IMG/VR virus record: IMGVR_UViG_3300035670_000482
Location: 1 to 42,109 of that record
From: a virus
Strand: one strand, 5' to 3'
DNA length: 42,109 bases
The position numbers and the translations under genes are program-made. This document shows positions 33,281-41,865 of this stretch, in pieces; the first letter of the stretch is position 1; the number at the start of each line of letters is the position of its first letter. The notes under the pieces are model-generated. The model ran no database searches. It saw only the letters and a program-made list of their open reading frames with translations, and was not told where the DNA came from.

Positions 33281-33394
33281 TTATTGATATGTCGTTAAGC
33301 TTGTGGCTATATGTTGTTCACCCGGATTTGCACCTAATCCATTTTTTTTCTTGTTTAGCATTTCAGCATTGAGGTCATTGAGCGCACAGCGCAT
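33281..33394 (-). CDS. Small protein, possibly a truncated gene
   Basis: 37 residues, opening MRCALNDLNAEMLNKKKNG. It follows a TATA box (33436-33444), with transcription start expected near 33414. The frame stays open after the stop but for a TAA and a TGA, so this may be the 5' end of a broken longer gene. Start codon and reality are not certain. Confidence 0.35.
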   Translation of the reverse strand: MRCALNDLNAEMLNKKKNGLGANPGEQHIATSLTTYQ

Positions 33395-33435
33395 CTCTAC
33401 CAACTTAGCAAGTGCTATTTTAATAATATATTAGA

Positions 33436-33444
33436 ATATATAAA
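33436..33444 (-). promoter_or_regulatory. TATA box before 33394 region
   Basis: TTTATATAT on the minus strand, preceded by GAAAC and, a few bases further upstream, an imperfect palindrome GGACGCCCGTC. The expected start of transcription is near 33414. Confidence 0.5.
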
Positions 33445-33504
33445 TGTTTCTGGGATGACGGGCGTCCCCTAAATCCCTTTTAAATTATAAATAAATTAAC
33501 TATT

Positions 33505-33548
33505 TAAACCTATCGAAAATAAAAAAATAAATAAACTATTTATTAGCT
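33505..33548 (-). terminator. T-rich terminator after 33549 gene
   Basis: The minus strand just past the stop of the acidic protein gene has several T tracts with interspersed A/T (TTTATTTATTTTTTTATTTT). Confidence 0.4.
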
Positions 33549-34046
33549 TTAAGCCAATGTATATATAAGTTCTTCTACTTCGTTGTCTTCAATAACAACC
33601 TCTGCGTCTACGTAAACTTTCAAATCGTTTCCGTCTGCATCTTCGTAGTAAACTTTCAACTCATACTCGACATCTGCGTCTTTATCATCAACATCAGAAG
33701 TTACTTCGCTATCTTTTACAATAACAGAACTTATATCTTCCTTGTCAACGATTGATACGTTTTGAGATACAAGATAATCAAACAAATCTTCATATTCGTC
33801 ATCTTTAATCTCTTTCAAAGCTAAATCTTTTGCGTCATTTTCCCAATTATCCTCTTCGGATATTTTATTGGAAATAGCCAAAATATCTGCTTTAATTGCA
33901 GTATCGTTGTATGGTGTTTGTACAATAACTGGCTTTTCTACCTGAACTATTTGTGGCTCACTCTGGTTTAACAAGACATAACCTGTCAAACAAAGTGATA
34001 CAATAGACAATACGAGTATTGTGGCCAGCAATCCTGAATTTTCCAT
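33549..34046 (-). CDS. Acidic membrane-anchored or secreted protein
   Basis: 165 residues from ATG 34046, nine bases past GGAGGG. An N-terminal hydrophobic helix (LLATILVLSIVSLCLTGYVLL) is followed by a very acidic domain rich in Asp and Glu (DSEVTSDVDDKDADVEYEL and similar) with repeated strand patterns. The TATA box at 34100 places the transcript start after the ATG at 34088, so the 34046 start is chosen. It may act on the cell surface or envelope during infection. Confidence 0.6.
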   Translation of the reverse strand: MENSGLLATILVLSIVSLCLTGYVLLNQSEPQIVQVEKPVIVQTPYNDTAIKADILAISNKISEEDNWENDAKDLALKEIKDDEYEDLFDYLVSQNVSIVDKEDISSVIVKDSEVTSDVDDKDADVEYELKVYYEDADGNDLKVYVDAEVVIEDNEVEELIYTLA

Positions 34047-34099
34047 TTTTTTGTGCCCTCCTTTCAATGAATTTGAGTGCTTTTCCATGTTTTTAGTAT

Positions 34100-34109
34100 G
34101 TTTTTAAAC
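34100..34109 (-). promoter_or_regulatory. TATA box for acidic protein gene
   Basis: GTTTAAAAAC on the minus strand. Expected transcription start is near 34080, giving a leader that carries GGAGGG before the ATG at 34046. Confidence 0.5.
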
Positions 34110-34118
34110 CTTTTAAAT

Positions 34119-34316
34119 TTATGTTTTCCATAGTCCAATAAACTTTCTGGGTTTTTCGTTATTATTACAAGCTATCATTTCGTCAAATTCTCCTGAACTA
34201 ATTAACTCTACTTGTTCAAAATCTTCTGGCTTTGCGTTTGTGTTTAAACCATTCTCTTTAATAAATAAAGTATTTATATTAGGTTCGGAGTTTATAAGAT
34301 TAATATAGAGTGTCAT
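34119..34316 (-). CDS. Small protein after tail fibre genes
   Basis: 65 residues, strand start (TLYINLINSEPNINTLFI) and acidic middle (NAKPEDFEQVELISSGEFDEM). Overlaps the fibre-like gene upstream by one base. Possibly a fibre chaperone or small tail protein; no signature. Confidence 0.5.
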   Translation of the reverse strand: MTLYINLINSEPNINTLFIKENGLNTNAKPEDFEQVELISSGEFDEMIACNNNEKPRKFIGLWKT

Positions 34317-34957
34317 TAGAATTGTTTTATCCTATCGGTATGTTCGTACCAATTTCCTTCGTAATCAATTAAATTGAGTGGACTTAAACTGATTATCTCC
34401 CATAAATAAGTTGTTCCGGATTTCAAGATTATTTCGTTTTCTGCTCTGGTTCCACCTTGCCCTCTTAATGGTTGTCCTACTGTTCCTCCACTTACTCCGA
34501 ACCTTGATGAAAAGATTTTAGTTCCACTTGTCGGAGTTCCACCGCTTACTACCGGATTATAAGTTATACTTAATATGCTTATTTTGTTTGCATTTCTATT
34601 TGAATTAATTGGAGTTACACTTATTGCCCCAGAAAGAGTTGCCCCTTCAAAAATATTAAATTCTGTAACTTGTGTAGAATTAACATTAAATAACATATGA
34701 ACCCATTTAGAGCCATTTTGAGTTGTAGTTCCAAAGCAAGTGCAACCGCCTGAATTAACTATTGAAAATCCTTGTATAAAGAAATGGTTTCCATCGTGTA
34801 ATTCGTGATGAGGATAATCTATACTTGGAATTGCTGAACTTGATTTATCTTGATAAACATAACCACCTGAACCTTTAAGAACCGAGTTTATACTTCCGTC
34901 TGGGTTTACTGCCATAAAATATCCGCTTCCATTTCCATCAATTATTTGCTCTGCCAT
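34316..34957 (-). CDS. Tail fibre/spike-like protein
   Basis: 213 residues. Gly/Ser/Asn-rich beta-type sequence (GSGYFMAVNPDGSINSVLKG at the start, then IPSIDYPHHELHDGNHFF), like phage tail tip and receptor-binding proteins. The opening resembles the N-terminal anchoring parts of fibre proteins. Follows the holin-like gene. Function inferred from composition and place. Confidence 0.5.
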   Translation of the reverse strand: MAEQIIDGNGSGYFMAVNPDGSINSVLKGSGGYVYQDKSSSAIPSIDYPHHELHDGNHFFIQGFSIVNSGGCTCFGTTTQNGSKWVHMLFNVNSTQVTEFNIFEGATLSGAISVTPINSNRNANKISILSITYNPVVSGGTPTSGTKIFSSRFGVSGGTVGQPLRGQGGTRAENEIILKSGTTYLWEIISLSPLNLIDYEGNWYEHTDRIKQF

Positions 34958-35145
34958 TATATCATTATTTTAAATAATTCTGTTCCGCCTATTGCCAATG
35001 TTAAAACACCTAACCAGAAGTATTGTAGTTTCTGATTAAACCTATATCCTTCTATACAGACTTTCAAATTGTTTAAATTATTATATAAAACTACGTGTTG
35101 CTGTGAGTTATTCAGTTTCTTAAAATCTTCTATTTGTATGTCCAT
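34957..35145 (-). CDS. Small C-tail-anchored protein, holin-like (putative)
   Basis: 62 residues. A soluble coiled-coil half (DFKKLNNSQQHVVLYNNLNNLKV) and a C-terminal hydrophobic helix (YFWLGVLTLAIGGTELFKIM). Single-helix small membrane proteins beside a peptidase-like gene are often lysis proteins. Overlaps the peptidase gene by 16 bases. Could instead anchor a tail-tip protein. Confidence 0.45.
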   Translation of the reverse strand: MDIQIEDFKKLNNSQQHVVLYNNLNNLKVCIEGYRFNQKLQYFWLGVLTLAIGGTELFKIMI

Positions 35146-35687
35146 TTTAGATATTTACTCCTTGTTAAGTGTGTCGGACTTATTAGGTCAAAAGGTATTT
35201 TAAATTCGCTTTTATCTTTTTCTTCTGGGTTTTCTGGGTTATAACCTAATTGAATATGTTTGTCTGAACACTCATATAAAATTCTACTTACTGCTTCTGA
35301 ACAAATTAGTTTCTTTGCTCCACTTATCTTAGTTACATATCTTCCGAAAACCAATACAGAAGCTATCTTAATCAAATCAAAAAATCCGTATGGTGTACCT
35401 AAGTACTTATCACAAGTTTTCTTAACATTTGTTAATAGTCTTTTGCTTTCGCCTAAACATATTTCGCCTTTTTCTAATCTTTCGTTTAGTTCTTCTGGGT
35501 TATATTCTGACTTTGTAAAGCCGTTTGATATTGCTTCATAGACTAAAACTTTTCTTTCTACTGCTCCTATTATTGCCGAATGTGTCCAGCCTTCTTCTTT
35601 GAACATTAATTTATTATAATAAGTAATCAATTTACCTACTAAACTTCTTTGATTTCTAAAATTTATTACTTGCCCGACTTTAAACAT
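35130..35687 (-). CDS. Permuted NlpC/P60-like cysteine peptidase (putative lysin)
   Basis: 185 residues. Catalytic His motif GWTHSAIIG near residue 35 precedes the Cys motif LICSEAVSRILYE near 127, the order of circularly permuted NlpC/P60 (YiiX-like) peptidases. LGTPYGFFDLIKIA fits the substrate-site helix. It could cut envelope peptides or host proteins during entry or lysis. The archaeal host wall is unknown, so the substrate is open. Confidence 0.65.
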   Translation of the reverse strand: MFKVGQVINFRNQRSLVGKLITYYNKLMFKEEGWTHSAIIGAVERKVLVYEAISNGFTKSEYNPEELNERLEKGEICLGESKRLLTNVKKTCDKYLGTPYGFFDLIKIASVLVFGRYVTKISGAKKLICSEAVSRILYECSDKHIQLGYNPENPEEKDKSEFKIPFDLISPTHLTRSKYLKWTYK

Positions 35688-35877
35688 TCTCTAAAGCCTC
35701 CAAACGATTATTTAAGCCACTCAATACAACTTTGATATTATTTAATTTATTATCAACATTTCTTGAAAAGTTGGCTATTCTTTTCATGTTTTTATAAATT
35801 CTTAATAAATGAAATTGGCTATCTCCAGCTATAATATTGTTTAATTCTGCTTCATCGTTGTCTAATTCTTCTTCCAT
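35680..35877 (-). CDS. Small coiled-coil protein
   Basis: 65 residues, helical and charged (LLRIYKNMKRIANFSRNVDNKLNNIKVVLSGL within residues 24-55) with heptad-like hydrophobic spacing. Between two tail genes. Likely a trimeric or dimeric stalk or assembly helper. Confidence 0.5.
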   Translation of the reverse strand: MEEELDNDEAELNNIIAGDSQFHLLRIYKNMKRIANFSRNVDNKLNNIKVVLSGLNNRLEALENV

Positions 35878-36878
35878 TATAGGTTATATATTGCACCATA
35901 GTTTTTTGTTATAAATTGGGTTGTTGAACCCCCAGATACACAAAACATAAATTTAACAAAACTTCCTCCATTAGTGGATGCAAAACTTAAATCTTTTGTT
36001 TGTGTCCAAGAAGTACCGCTATTTGTGGATATGTAAAAACTTCCATTTTCTCCGTATACATTGGCCAAAGGCATTATATTCGTTGTAGAACCAACCATAG
36101 AACCAGTAACAGGTAAATAAGAACCATTTAAACCTGCTCCAGAAGTTAAATTATAAAAATACAAGCTATCAATATAATAATGTCCTTCGAAGGTATTTCC
36201 ATAGAATTTTATTTTAAAATCGCTTCCTGTTAGAGTATGGTTCCAGGCTCGATATAATCCTCTACCGCCGACTGCCCCCATTCTTGGATTTCCGGATGCC
36301 AATGTTAAAGCATATTCTGGGGTTAATAATATATCATAAACAGCATTACTATCCCATTCTGATTGTGGAAACTCGCTCACCAAAATAGAACCACCTGCTC
36401 CAGTGAACCATATTTGTAAAGTCCCAAAACCTGGGTTTGCTCCTTGAAGAAAATTTACTCTAAGCATTCCTGCTCTAATATTTTTTGTAAATGTACTCTC
36501 TACTCCAGTGCCACTATAAATAGTTAATTTTCCGCTTACTATCGCAGGACTTCCAGTTAGCGTCCACGAACCAGTATTTAATGAAGTAAAATCATCTATA
36601 AGTACCATACTTCCATCTGAAATTAAGTTTGGATTTGGCATTATAACGGAAGGGAAAAAAGCAGTATCTGCACCCGAGGTTATATTAAAAGCATTTGCAC
36701 TACCGCCAGTGGGCATTCCAAAAGTATTAAATATATTTTTTGTTTTATGAGTTGAAGGCAAACCTGAATAAGCATAAAAATTATTTCTAAATGCAACTCC
36801 TTGTAGACTAATTGCTCTGTTTACTTCACTTGCATAGAGTATGTCACCGTCTACTTTTGGAAATTGTCCTTCTGTCAT
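35877..36878 (-). CDS. Tail fibre protein (putative)
   Basis: 333 residues. Starts with a short anchoring-like segment (PKVDGDILYASEVNRAIS) then Gly/Ser/Thr-rich beta sequence (SFYISTNSGTSWTQTKDLSF near the end). This fits tail fibre or receptor-binding proteins. First gene after a CTATATAG promoter, with TATA centre about 26 bp before its ATG, so leaderless. Confidence 0.55.
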   Translation of the reverse strand: MTEGQFPKVDGDILYASEVNRAISLQGVAFRNNFYAYSGLPSTHKTKNIFNTFGMPTGGSANAFNITSGADTAFFPSVIMPNPNLISDGSMVLIDDFTSLNTGSWTLTGSPAIVSGKLTIYSGTGVESTFTKNIRAGMLRVNFLQGANPGFGTLQIWFTGAGGSILVSEFPQSEWDSNAVYDILLTPEYALTLASGNPRMGAVGGRGLYRAWNHTLTGSDFKIKFYGNTFEGHYYIDSLYFYNLTSGAGLNGSYLPVTGSMVGSTTNIMPLANVYGENGSFYISTNSGTSWTQTKDLSFASTNGGSFVKFMFCVSGGSTTQFITKNYGAIYNL

Positions 36879-36899
36879 ATTTATTTTTATTTAACTATA

Positions 36900-36929
36900 C
36901 TTAAATAACTTAACTTATTAGCTATATAG
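36900..36929 (-). promoter_or_regulatory. Late-type promoter: CTATATAG + TATA box
   Basis: Minus strand: CTATATAG (36922-36929), 13 nt, then TTATTTAAG (36900-36908). Matches the 5547 and 8284 elements. The palindrome follows directly after the TAA of the 37289 gene. Confidence 0.75.
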
Positions 36930-37289
36930 TTAAAATACCTCCCAAACTTCTTGTATTCTTAATTCGTTTGTTCCATCGAAAGTTATGGCTGGAAATACTA
37001 CCTTGCTAAGCAAACTTCCTGTTGTTCCTGTTGCACTTCCTATTTGACCAAATTCACTTATGTTTAATCCACTTAATTCTAATGAAGTCCAATCGGTTAT
37101 ATATTGAACTTTTCTTGCTGATGGATAAGTTCTGCTTGTATGGGCTTGTCTATCTTGCGGGGTTGTTAATTCTGTGCTTGATGAAGTGACTGTCGCACTC
37201 CCAGTACCTATTAAAGTATATTGTGGATATTCTACTGTTGAACCGCCCAGAAATAAAGCCAATCTCTCTTTTGTATAGTTATTTATCAT
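36930..37289 (-). CDS. Tail protein, unknown
   Basis: 119 residues from ATG 37289, after AAAGGAGGC. Ser/Thr/Gly-rich, strand-prone (GTGSATVTSSSTEL) with a central TYPSARKVQYITDW. Position after the LamG tail-tip gene suggests a baseplate or tip component. No signature. Confidence 0.5.
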   Translation of the reverse strand: MINNYTKERLALFLGGSTVEYPQYTLIGTGSATVTSSSTELTTPQDRQAHTSRTYPSARKVQYITDWTSLELSGLNISEFGQIGSATGTTGSLLSKVVFPAITFDGTNELRIQEVWEVF

Positions 37290-37300
37290 TTTGCCTCCTT

Positions 37301-40261
37301 TCACTCCGAATAAATCAAAGAGCTACCTGTCCTCCAATCTCCTAAAAAGTGTGGTGTATTTGAATATATGCTAACTGCTCCACTTGAATATTCTCCCGGA
37401 TTTAGATTATTATAAATCTCCATTATTGAGCCAACTGGAAGAGCATATCTATAAATTCTGCATTCGTCTATTCTATAAATTACTTCTGAACCAAACCCGC
37501 CTTCACCAACTGCGGGTCCGCCAATATAGATATTTCCACCAGTATAAACCTCAGAACCGATTGGAAACAAACCACTTTTTATTAAAGAGCCATTTCTGTA
37601 TAACCAAAGAAAACTGCCCCCATCATAAGTTCCGACTAAATTATGCCATACGCCATACTCTAATGGGTCTCCAGCATCGGTTGTAAATCTATTAGCAAAT
37701 CCGCCACTTCTTAATGTGAATTTCGGTCTTAATCCGTCAGTGCCACTGCTTAAATAAAGTGCATAGTTACAAGTAAGCGGTGAACCTATCCCAAATATAC
37801 CTTGACTTTGATTTTCTTGAATAGTACCAGATAAAACATTAACCCATGCAGATACTGAAAAAGGCGAACCTGTTGTAAAGGATAATGCTGTTTGGTTTAC
37901 ATCTCCTTTATAATATGATAATCCGCTTAATTCTATACAACTTCCAGTTTGAGCAAGACCTGAAGAGAATGTGATGCCCCCCGTTAACATTCTAACTCCA
38001 CTTAGCCAAACTCCTGAAATTAAGTCTGTGACTACACTACCACATTCGTTTAACTTGAAATAAGCCGATAATCCTGGGTCATAAAGTCCATTAAAAGTTG
38101 AACCTAATACTCCATTGCCACTTGCCCAATATATTGTACTGCCACCGTCTATATAACTTCCAGTTCCCCAATGTCCTAATATAAATGAACTACCTATACC
38201 TTGTGTCCATACTTCTAAACCACTTGAATAAATTCCTATTGAACCTGTGGCTCTTTGGTATCTTGTAAGTATATCCGTATCAGACATATCGGCGGTTTTA
38301 AGTTTCTTTAAATCGAGCAAAATCTCTTTTAATTTATCATCTAATTTAGGCAAATCCCCATTTAACTTGACTTTCAATATACTATCATTTAATATATTTG
38401 ATTTTGAGAAGTCGTATTTTGTTTCGATTACATCATATTCTTCATTAATTACATTATTATTTGGCAGATTGACTGTTACTGATTTTCCTACATCCAAATT
38501 AACAATTCCTTTTAGTTGTAAATTACCTTCTATTGTTGGTCTTGCAAAATTATTTAATTCAGTCGTCATTATCAATTCTGCGGTGTTTGGGTCTTTGATT
38601 TGCTTATCTTGAATTACTTTTACCCTTGTGCCATATTCTGCCTTGCTTGTTTCATCGTCGCCAACCTTAACAATCGGCAAATCTCTATCATATTGAATTA
38701 CTACCGAGTTGCCAGAAGCTGGAATATTTGCACCCTGACTTGTTCCAGAGGTAAATATTACCTGCCTATCTTCATAAGAAATTAAATATTTAACATTACT
38801 TCCTGCACCTGCTCCACCTACAAGCATATCCAATATTCCACCCGGCTGGATTAATGCCCCGCTGACTGTAACAATCGTATTATGAGGTTTATATAAAAGA
38901 GTAAATACACTTCCACCAACTGGACTTCCTGCTGTTAGAGTTTCCTTAAATCCATCTAAATATCTATCGCCATAAACCCATACTTGATTAAATATAGTAT
39001 CTCTTTGCTCTTTAAAATCTCCATTTAAAACATTTCCAGAATTGAGTGTTACATTATTTGTTAATTCAGAACTATCCTCAAAGTGAAGATATTTATCTTT
39101 ATCAACATAGAATATATAATTTGAATTGTCTGCTAATTGGCTTACTGCATCATAAACTGGAGTATGATTAAATCTTATTCTTTGGATTGTTGTTCCATCT
39201 TGAACTGAACCTGTATTTAATTCGTTGCAGTATTTGTTAATTATGTCTTTAACTATTGAACCTGCTGGGAGATTGTTATAAACCTCTGGCTCGACTGTTC
39301 TGTCCATCATTCTTGCTGAATAATCCCTACCTGTAACATCAATTCTTTCTTTTATTCCTTTCCCTGTAAATTTAACATCTTCTACAATTCCATTAAATAT
39401 TTTATAATCATTTTTAACATCTTCTGTACCTAAGCCACTATTATAAATATCCAACATTTCATCTGTGCTTATTGCTCTGTGATAAAATCTTAAATCGTCT
39501 ATTAAACCACTTTTCCAATAAAGTGACTTCAAATTCGCAGCCATAAAATACCAGTCATTGTTTGTAGGTGTCAAAATACCGCTTATTGTAGTAGTTTGTC
39601 CGGCTTGAGAACCATTATAATAAAGGGTTGCTGTTAAATCATCTCTTATATAACAAACATAGTTCCAGACACCACTTTGAAAATTAAGAATACTTAAATT
39701 TTTAAGAGTTCCACCACCAGTATAATCAAAACTTCTTAATACACTTCCGTTTAATAATCTAAATAAAAACTTATCTTCATTAGTTCTTGAAGCCATTAAA
39801 TCTTCTACCACGTTGTTAGTTTCGTTCTTAGTCCATAGACTTATTGTAAAAGTCTTTGCTGGTAAATTCAATAAATTATTATCTATAAACATATATCCGC
39901 CAGATTTTCCATGTAATGCACTTCCTATTTTGCCATCATCATAATAAACTCCTGAATAACCTATTGCTGTTAAATGCCCAATCTCTGAATTTATACTCAT
40001 CGAATTGGCACCGCTTACACCCTCTCCAGATAAACTAAACTGCCATTGGACATCTGGGTCCATTAGATAATAAGGATTTGTACTTGCATATATTTTTACT
40101 TCATCGCCTACGCTAAAAGTATTCTTATTTCTTCCGTATTCATTATTAACCGAACAGCTAAAATTACTTGAACTACTCGTATCTCCAGTACTATTCGTAA
40201 CATTTAAATTTTCTAAATCTGAAATTCCTGAACAATTTAAAGTAAATAGTGTATAAATCAT
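37301..40261 (-). CDS. Tail-tip/hub protein with two LamG lectin-like domains
   Basis: 986 residues. Residues about 95-280 are a LamG/concanavalin A-like domain (FTISLWTK, SGLIDDLRFYHRAIS), inside a hub-like protein whose later part reads GRDYSARMMDR, IVKDIINKYC, FNQVWVYGDRYL. A second LamG domain lies at about 735-960 (FSVSAWVNVLSG, YRIDECRIYRYAL). Carbohydrate-binding on the tail tip would help the virus recognise a glycosylated host surface. The hub assignment is by resemblance to siphovirus tail proteins. Confidence 0.65.
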   Translation of the reverse strand: MIYTLFTLNCSGISDLENLNVTNSTGDTSSSSNFSCSVNNEYGRNKNTFSVGDEVKIYASTNPYYLMDPDVQWQFSLSGEGVSGANSMSINSEIGHLTAIGYSGVYYDDGKIGSALHGKSGGYMFIDNNLLNLPAKTFTISLWTKNETNNVVEDLMASRTNEDKFLFRLLNGSVLRSFDYTGGGTLKNLSILNFQSGVWNYVCYIRDDLTATLYYNGSQAGQTTTISGILTPTNNDWYFMAANLKSLYWKSGLIDDLRFYHRAISTDEMLDIYNSGLGTEDVKNDYKIFNGIVEDVKFTGKGIKERIDVTGRDYSARMMDRTVEPEVYNNLPAGSIVKDIINKYCNELNTGSVQDGTTIQRIRFNHTPVYDAVSQLADNSNYIFYVDKDKYLHFEDSSELTNNVTLNSGNVLNGDFKEQRDTIFNQVWVYGDRYLDGFKETLTAGSPVGGSVFTLLYKPHNTIVTVSGALIQPGGILDMLVGGAGAGSNVKYLISYEDRQVIFTSGTSQGANIPASGNSVVIQYDRDLPIVKVGDDETSKAEYGTRVKVIQDKQIKDPNTAELIMTTELNNFARPTIEGNLQLKGIVNLDVGKSVTVNLPNNNVINEEYDVIETKYDFSKSNILNDSILKVKLNGDLPKLDDKLKEILLDLKKLKTADMSDTDILTRYQRATGSIGIYSSGLEVWTQGIGSSFILGHWGTGSYIDGGSTIYWASGNGVLGSTFNGLYDPGLSAYFKLNECGSVVTDLISGVWLSGVRMLTGGITFSSGLAQTGSCIELSGLSYYKGDVNQTALSFTTGSPFSVSAWVNVLSGTIQENQSQGIFGIGSPLTCNYALYLSSGTDGLRPKFTLRSGGFANRFTTDAGDPLEYGVWHNLVGTYDGGSFLWLYRNGSLIKSGLFPIGSEVYTGGNIYIGGPAVGEGGFGSEVIYRIDECRIYRYALPVGSIMEIYNNLNPGEYSSGAVSIYSNTPHFLGDWRTGSSLIYSE

Positions 40262-40262
40262 T

Positions 40263-41486
40263 TTAAATTGATATCTTGTGCCTCAATTTAGTCATTATGG
40301 CATCGGCTATTTCGTCCGGGTCTGTTCCATATATATTTCCTGTTATAGTTATACTCGCACCGCCTAAACTTCCTGGATTTTTAACTCCTATTAAAGTATC
40401 GCTTGAACTAAAAGGTACTGCTGGTTGTCCGGGTCGCATTACAAAGTCATTCTTTTTGCCAGTTACAGCTTTAATTGAACCTCCAACTTTACTTGCTATT
40501 CCACTAATACCCCCACTAACTTTATCAAGTAACGCAATAAGATTATCTTTAATCCAGTTATAAATATCTTTGAGAGTTCCCCAAAATGAATTCCAAGTAT
40601 CTTTTAATCTTTGAACATATTCATCCCAATCTTTTATAAGCCCTATAACTGCCATAAGTGGTGGAAAAAATACACTCAAAAGGAATTTAGTAAATCCAGA
40701 CATAGTATCCCAGTTTTTCCATACCCATACAGATAAAGCTACAAGTCCAGCTACAAGCAAAGTAACCCAGCCTACTGGACCAGTTAAAATACCTAATACT
40801 GCCGAAAATCCACCCATTGCTGTTGTGAGTGTTCCTATTGAAGCTACTACGCTTAAAGCCTGAGTTCCCATATTAACAAGTGCCCATCTATTATCACCAA
40901 TAGTCTTTTCAAGAGAACGTTGTGCCCTTTCCTGATTATTTGTTGCAATAGTTACGTCTTCTTCTTTTGATTTTAAGTCCTCATTTATTCTTACTAAATC
41001 ATTCTTACCTTTCGCAATATCAATATCAAGCTGTCTAACCATATCCATAGTTTCTAAGTATCTGTCAGAAGTTGTATCTCCTGCTCTTTTAAGTGCCTCT
41101 AAAACTTTAATAGCCTCTTTCCTTTTTCTGTTGGCAATATCCATGTCTAATTGTATTTGTTTCTGTGAAATTGCTACATCTTCGGTTGCTCTCTTTAAAC
41201 TTAATTTTGCATCTTTTAGTCTTAATGTTGCGTTCTCTAATCTATCTGTGGCGTTCTCTAAGTTTCTTGTTCTTGCTTCTTGTATCTCAAAAATATTATG
41301 TATTCCGTTTGCTACATTTCCTAATGTCTGTAAAGTGCTTATAGTTTTACCCCATGAAGCTACTGCCCCAGCATTTGATTTTTCTATTTTCTTGTTGGCA
41401 CTCTCTACGTTTTTTTGTACTTTGTCTATCTTGGCACTCGCCTCATCAACGGCTTTTATAAGAATTTCTACTTGTGCGTCTGTCAT
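40263..41486 (-). CDS. Tape measure protein
   Basis: 407 residues, short for a tape measure. Long coiled coil from about 25 to 205 (repeated LENATLRLKDAKLSLKRA-like segments), then hydrophobic segments (LSVVASIGTLTTAMGGFSAVLGIL and GWVTLLVAGLVALSVWVW) and a C-terminal Gly/Ser-rich end. It would set tail length and be released into the cell on infection. At roughly 1.5 angstrom per residue the tail would be near 60 nm. Lies directly after the chaperone frames. Confidence 0.75.
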   Translation of the reverse strand: MTDAQVEILIKAVDEASAKIDKVQKNVESANKKIEKSNAGAVASWGKTISTLQTLGNVANGIHNIFEIQEARTRNLENATDRLENATLRLKDAKLSLKRATEDVAISQKQIQLDMDIANRKRKEAIKVLEALKRAGDTTSDRYLETMDMVRQLDIDIAKGKNDLVRINEDLKSKEEDVTIATNNQERAQRSLEKTIGDNRWALVNMGTQALSVVASIGTLTTAMGGFSAVLGILTGPVGWVTLLVAGLVALSVWVWKNWDTMSGFTKFLLSVFFPPLMAVIGLIKDWDEYVQRLKDTWNSFWGTLKDIYNWIKDNLIALLDKVSGGISGIASKVGGSIKAVTGKKNDFVMRPGQPAVPFSSSDTLIGVKNPGSLGGASITITGNIYGTDPDEIADAIMTKLRHKISI

Positions 41487-41655
41487 CTTTTTCTTTTATT
41501 TTCTCTATTTCGTTTGTTCATATATCGTTTTAAACTTTCAAGTTCTGATATACTCATCTTTTTAATATCATTCAAATTCCAGTGAAAAAACTCGGCAATT
41601 CTGAAATATATTTCGTTTCTTATTTCACTGGCTTCTGAAAATCCGTAAGTCCATT
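41483..41655 (-). CDS. Tail chaperone frameshift extension (gpT-like)
   Basis: A -1 frame opening after a TAA near 41656 with no start codon at its head, coding TYGFSEASEIRNEIYFRI through KRNRENKRKR and stopping at 41483, overlapping the tape measure ATG. A slip on the TTTT run at 41638-41641 would join it to the upstream chaperone, giving a 127-residue product. The run and the lack of a start are seen; the slip is inferred from the conserved lambda G/GT design. Confidence 0.65.
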
Positions 41656-41865
41656 AACTTCATTTACAGCATTTATAAGAGCAATCCCATCTCTAAATCC
41701 AATCTTCTTAAATTCTTCAATAGTCATTTTTGGCTCAATACATTTAACTGCAAAGTCAAAAGTTCTATCTTTTTCACTTATTGCTGGGTCCATTCCTAAA
41801 CCTTCTTCAATAGTTAATTCACGGATTTTAAAACTTCCTTTGCTCGTTTCAATGATTTTCTCCAT
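41620..41865 (-). CDS. Tail assembly chaperone (gpG-like)
   Basis: 81 residues (IRELTIEEGLGMDPAISEKDR near the start, MTIEEFKKIGFRDGIALINAV later). Small acidic helical protein between the tail tube and tape measure genes, the place of the gpG chaperone. The ATG lies after AAGGAGG. Normal translation stops at 41620; a -1 shift near codon 76 gives the longer form. Confidence 0.65.
   Translation of the reverse strand: MEKIIETSKGSFKIRELTIEEGLGMDPAISEKDRTFDFAVKCIEPKMTIEEFKKIGFRDGIALINAVNEVNGLTDFQKPVK

Noticed and set aside
33377-33416. D-arm-like string (AGTTGGTAGAG) suggesting a tRNA
   Set aside because: No matching acceptor stem, anticodon arm or TTC-type T-loop could be found downstream, and the region reads as a coding frame.
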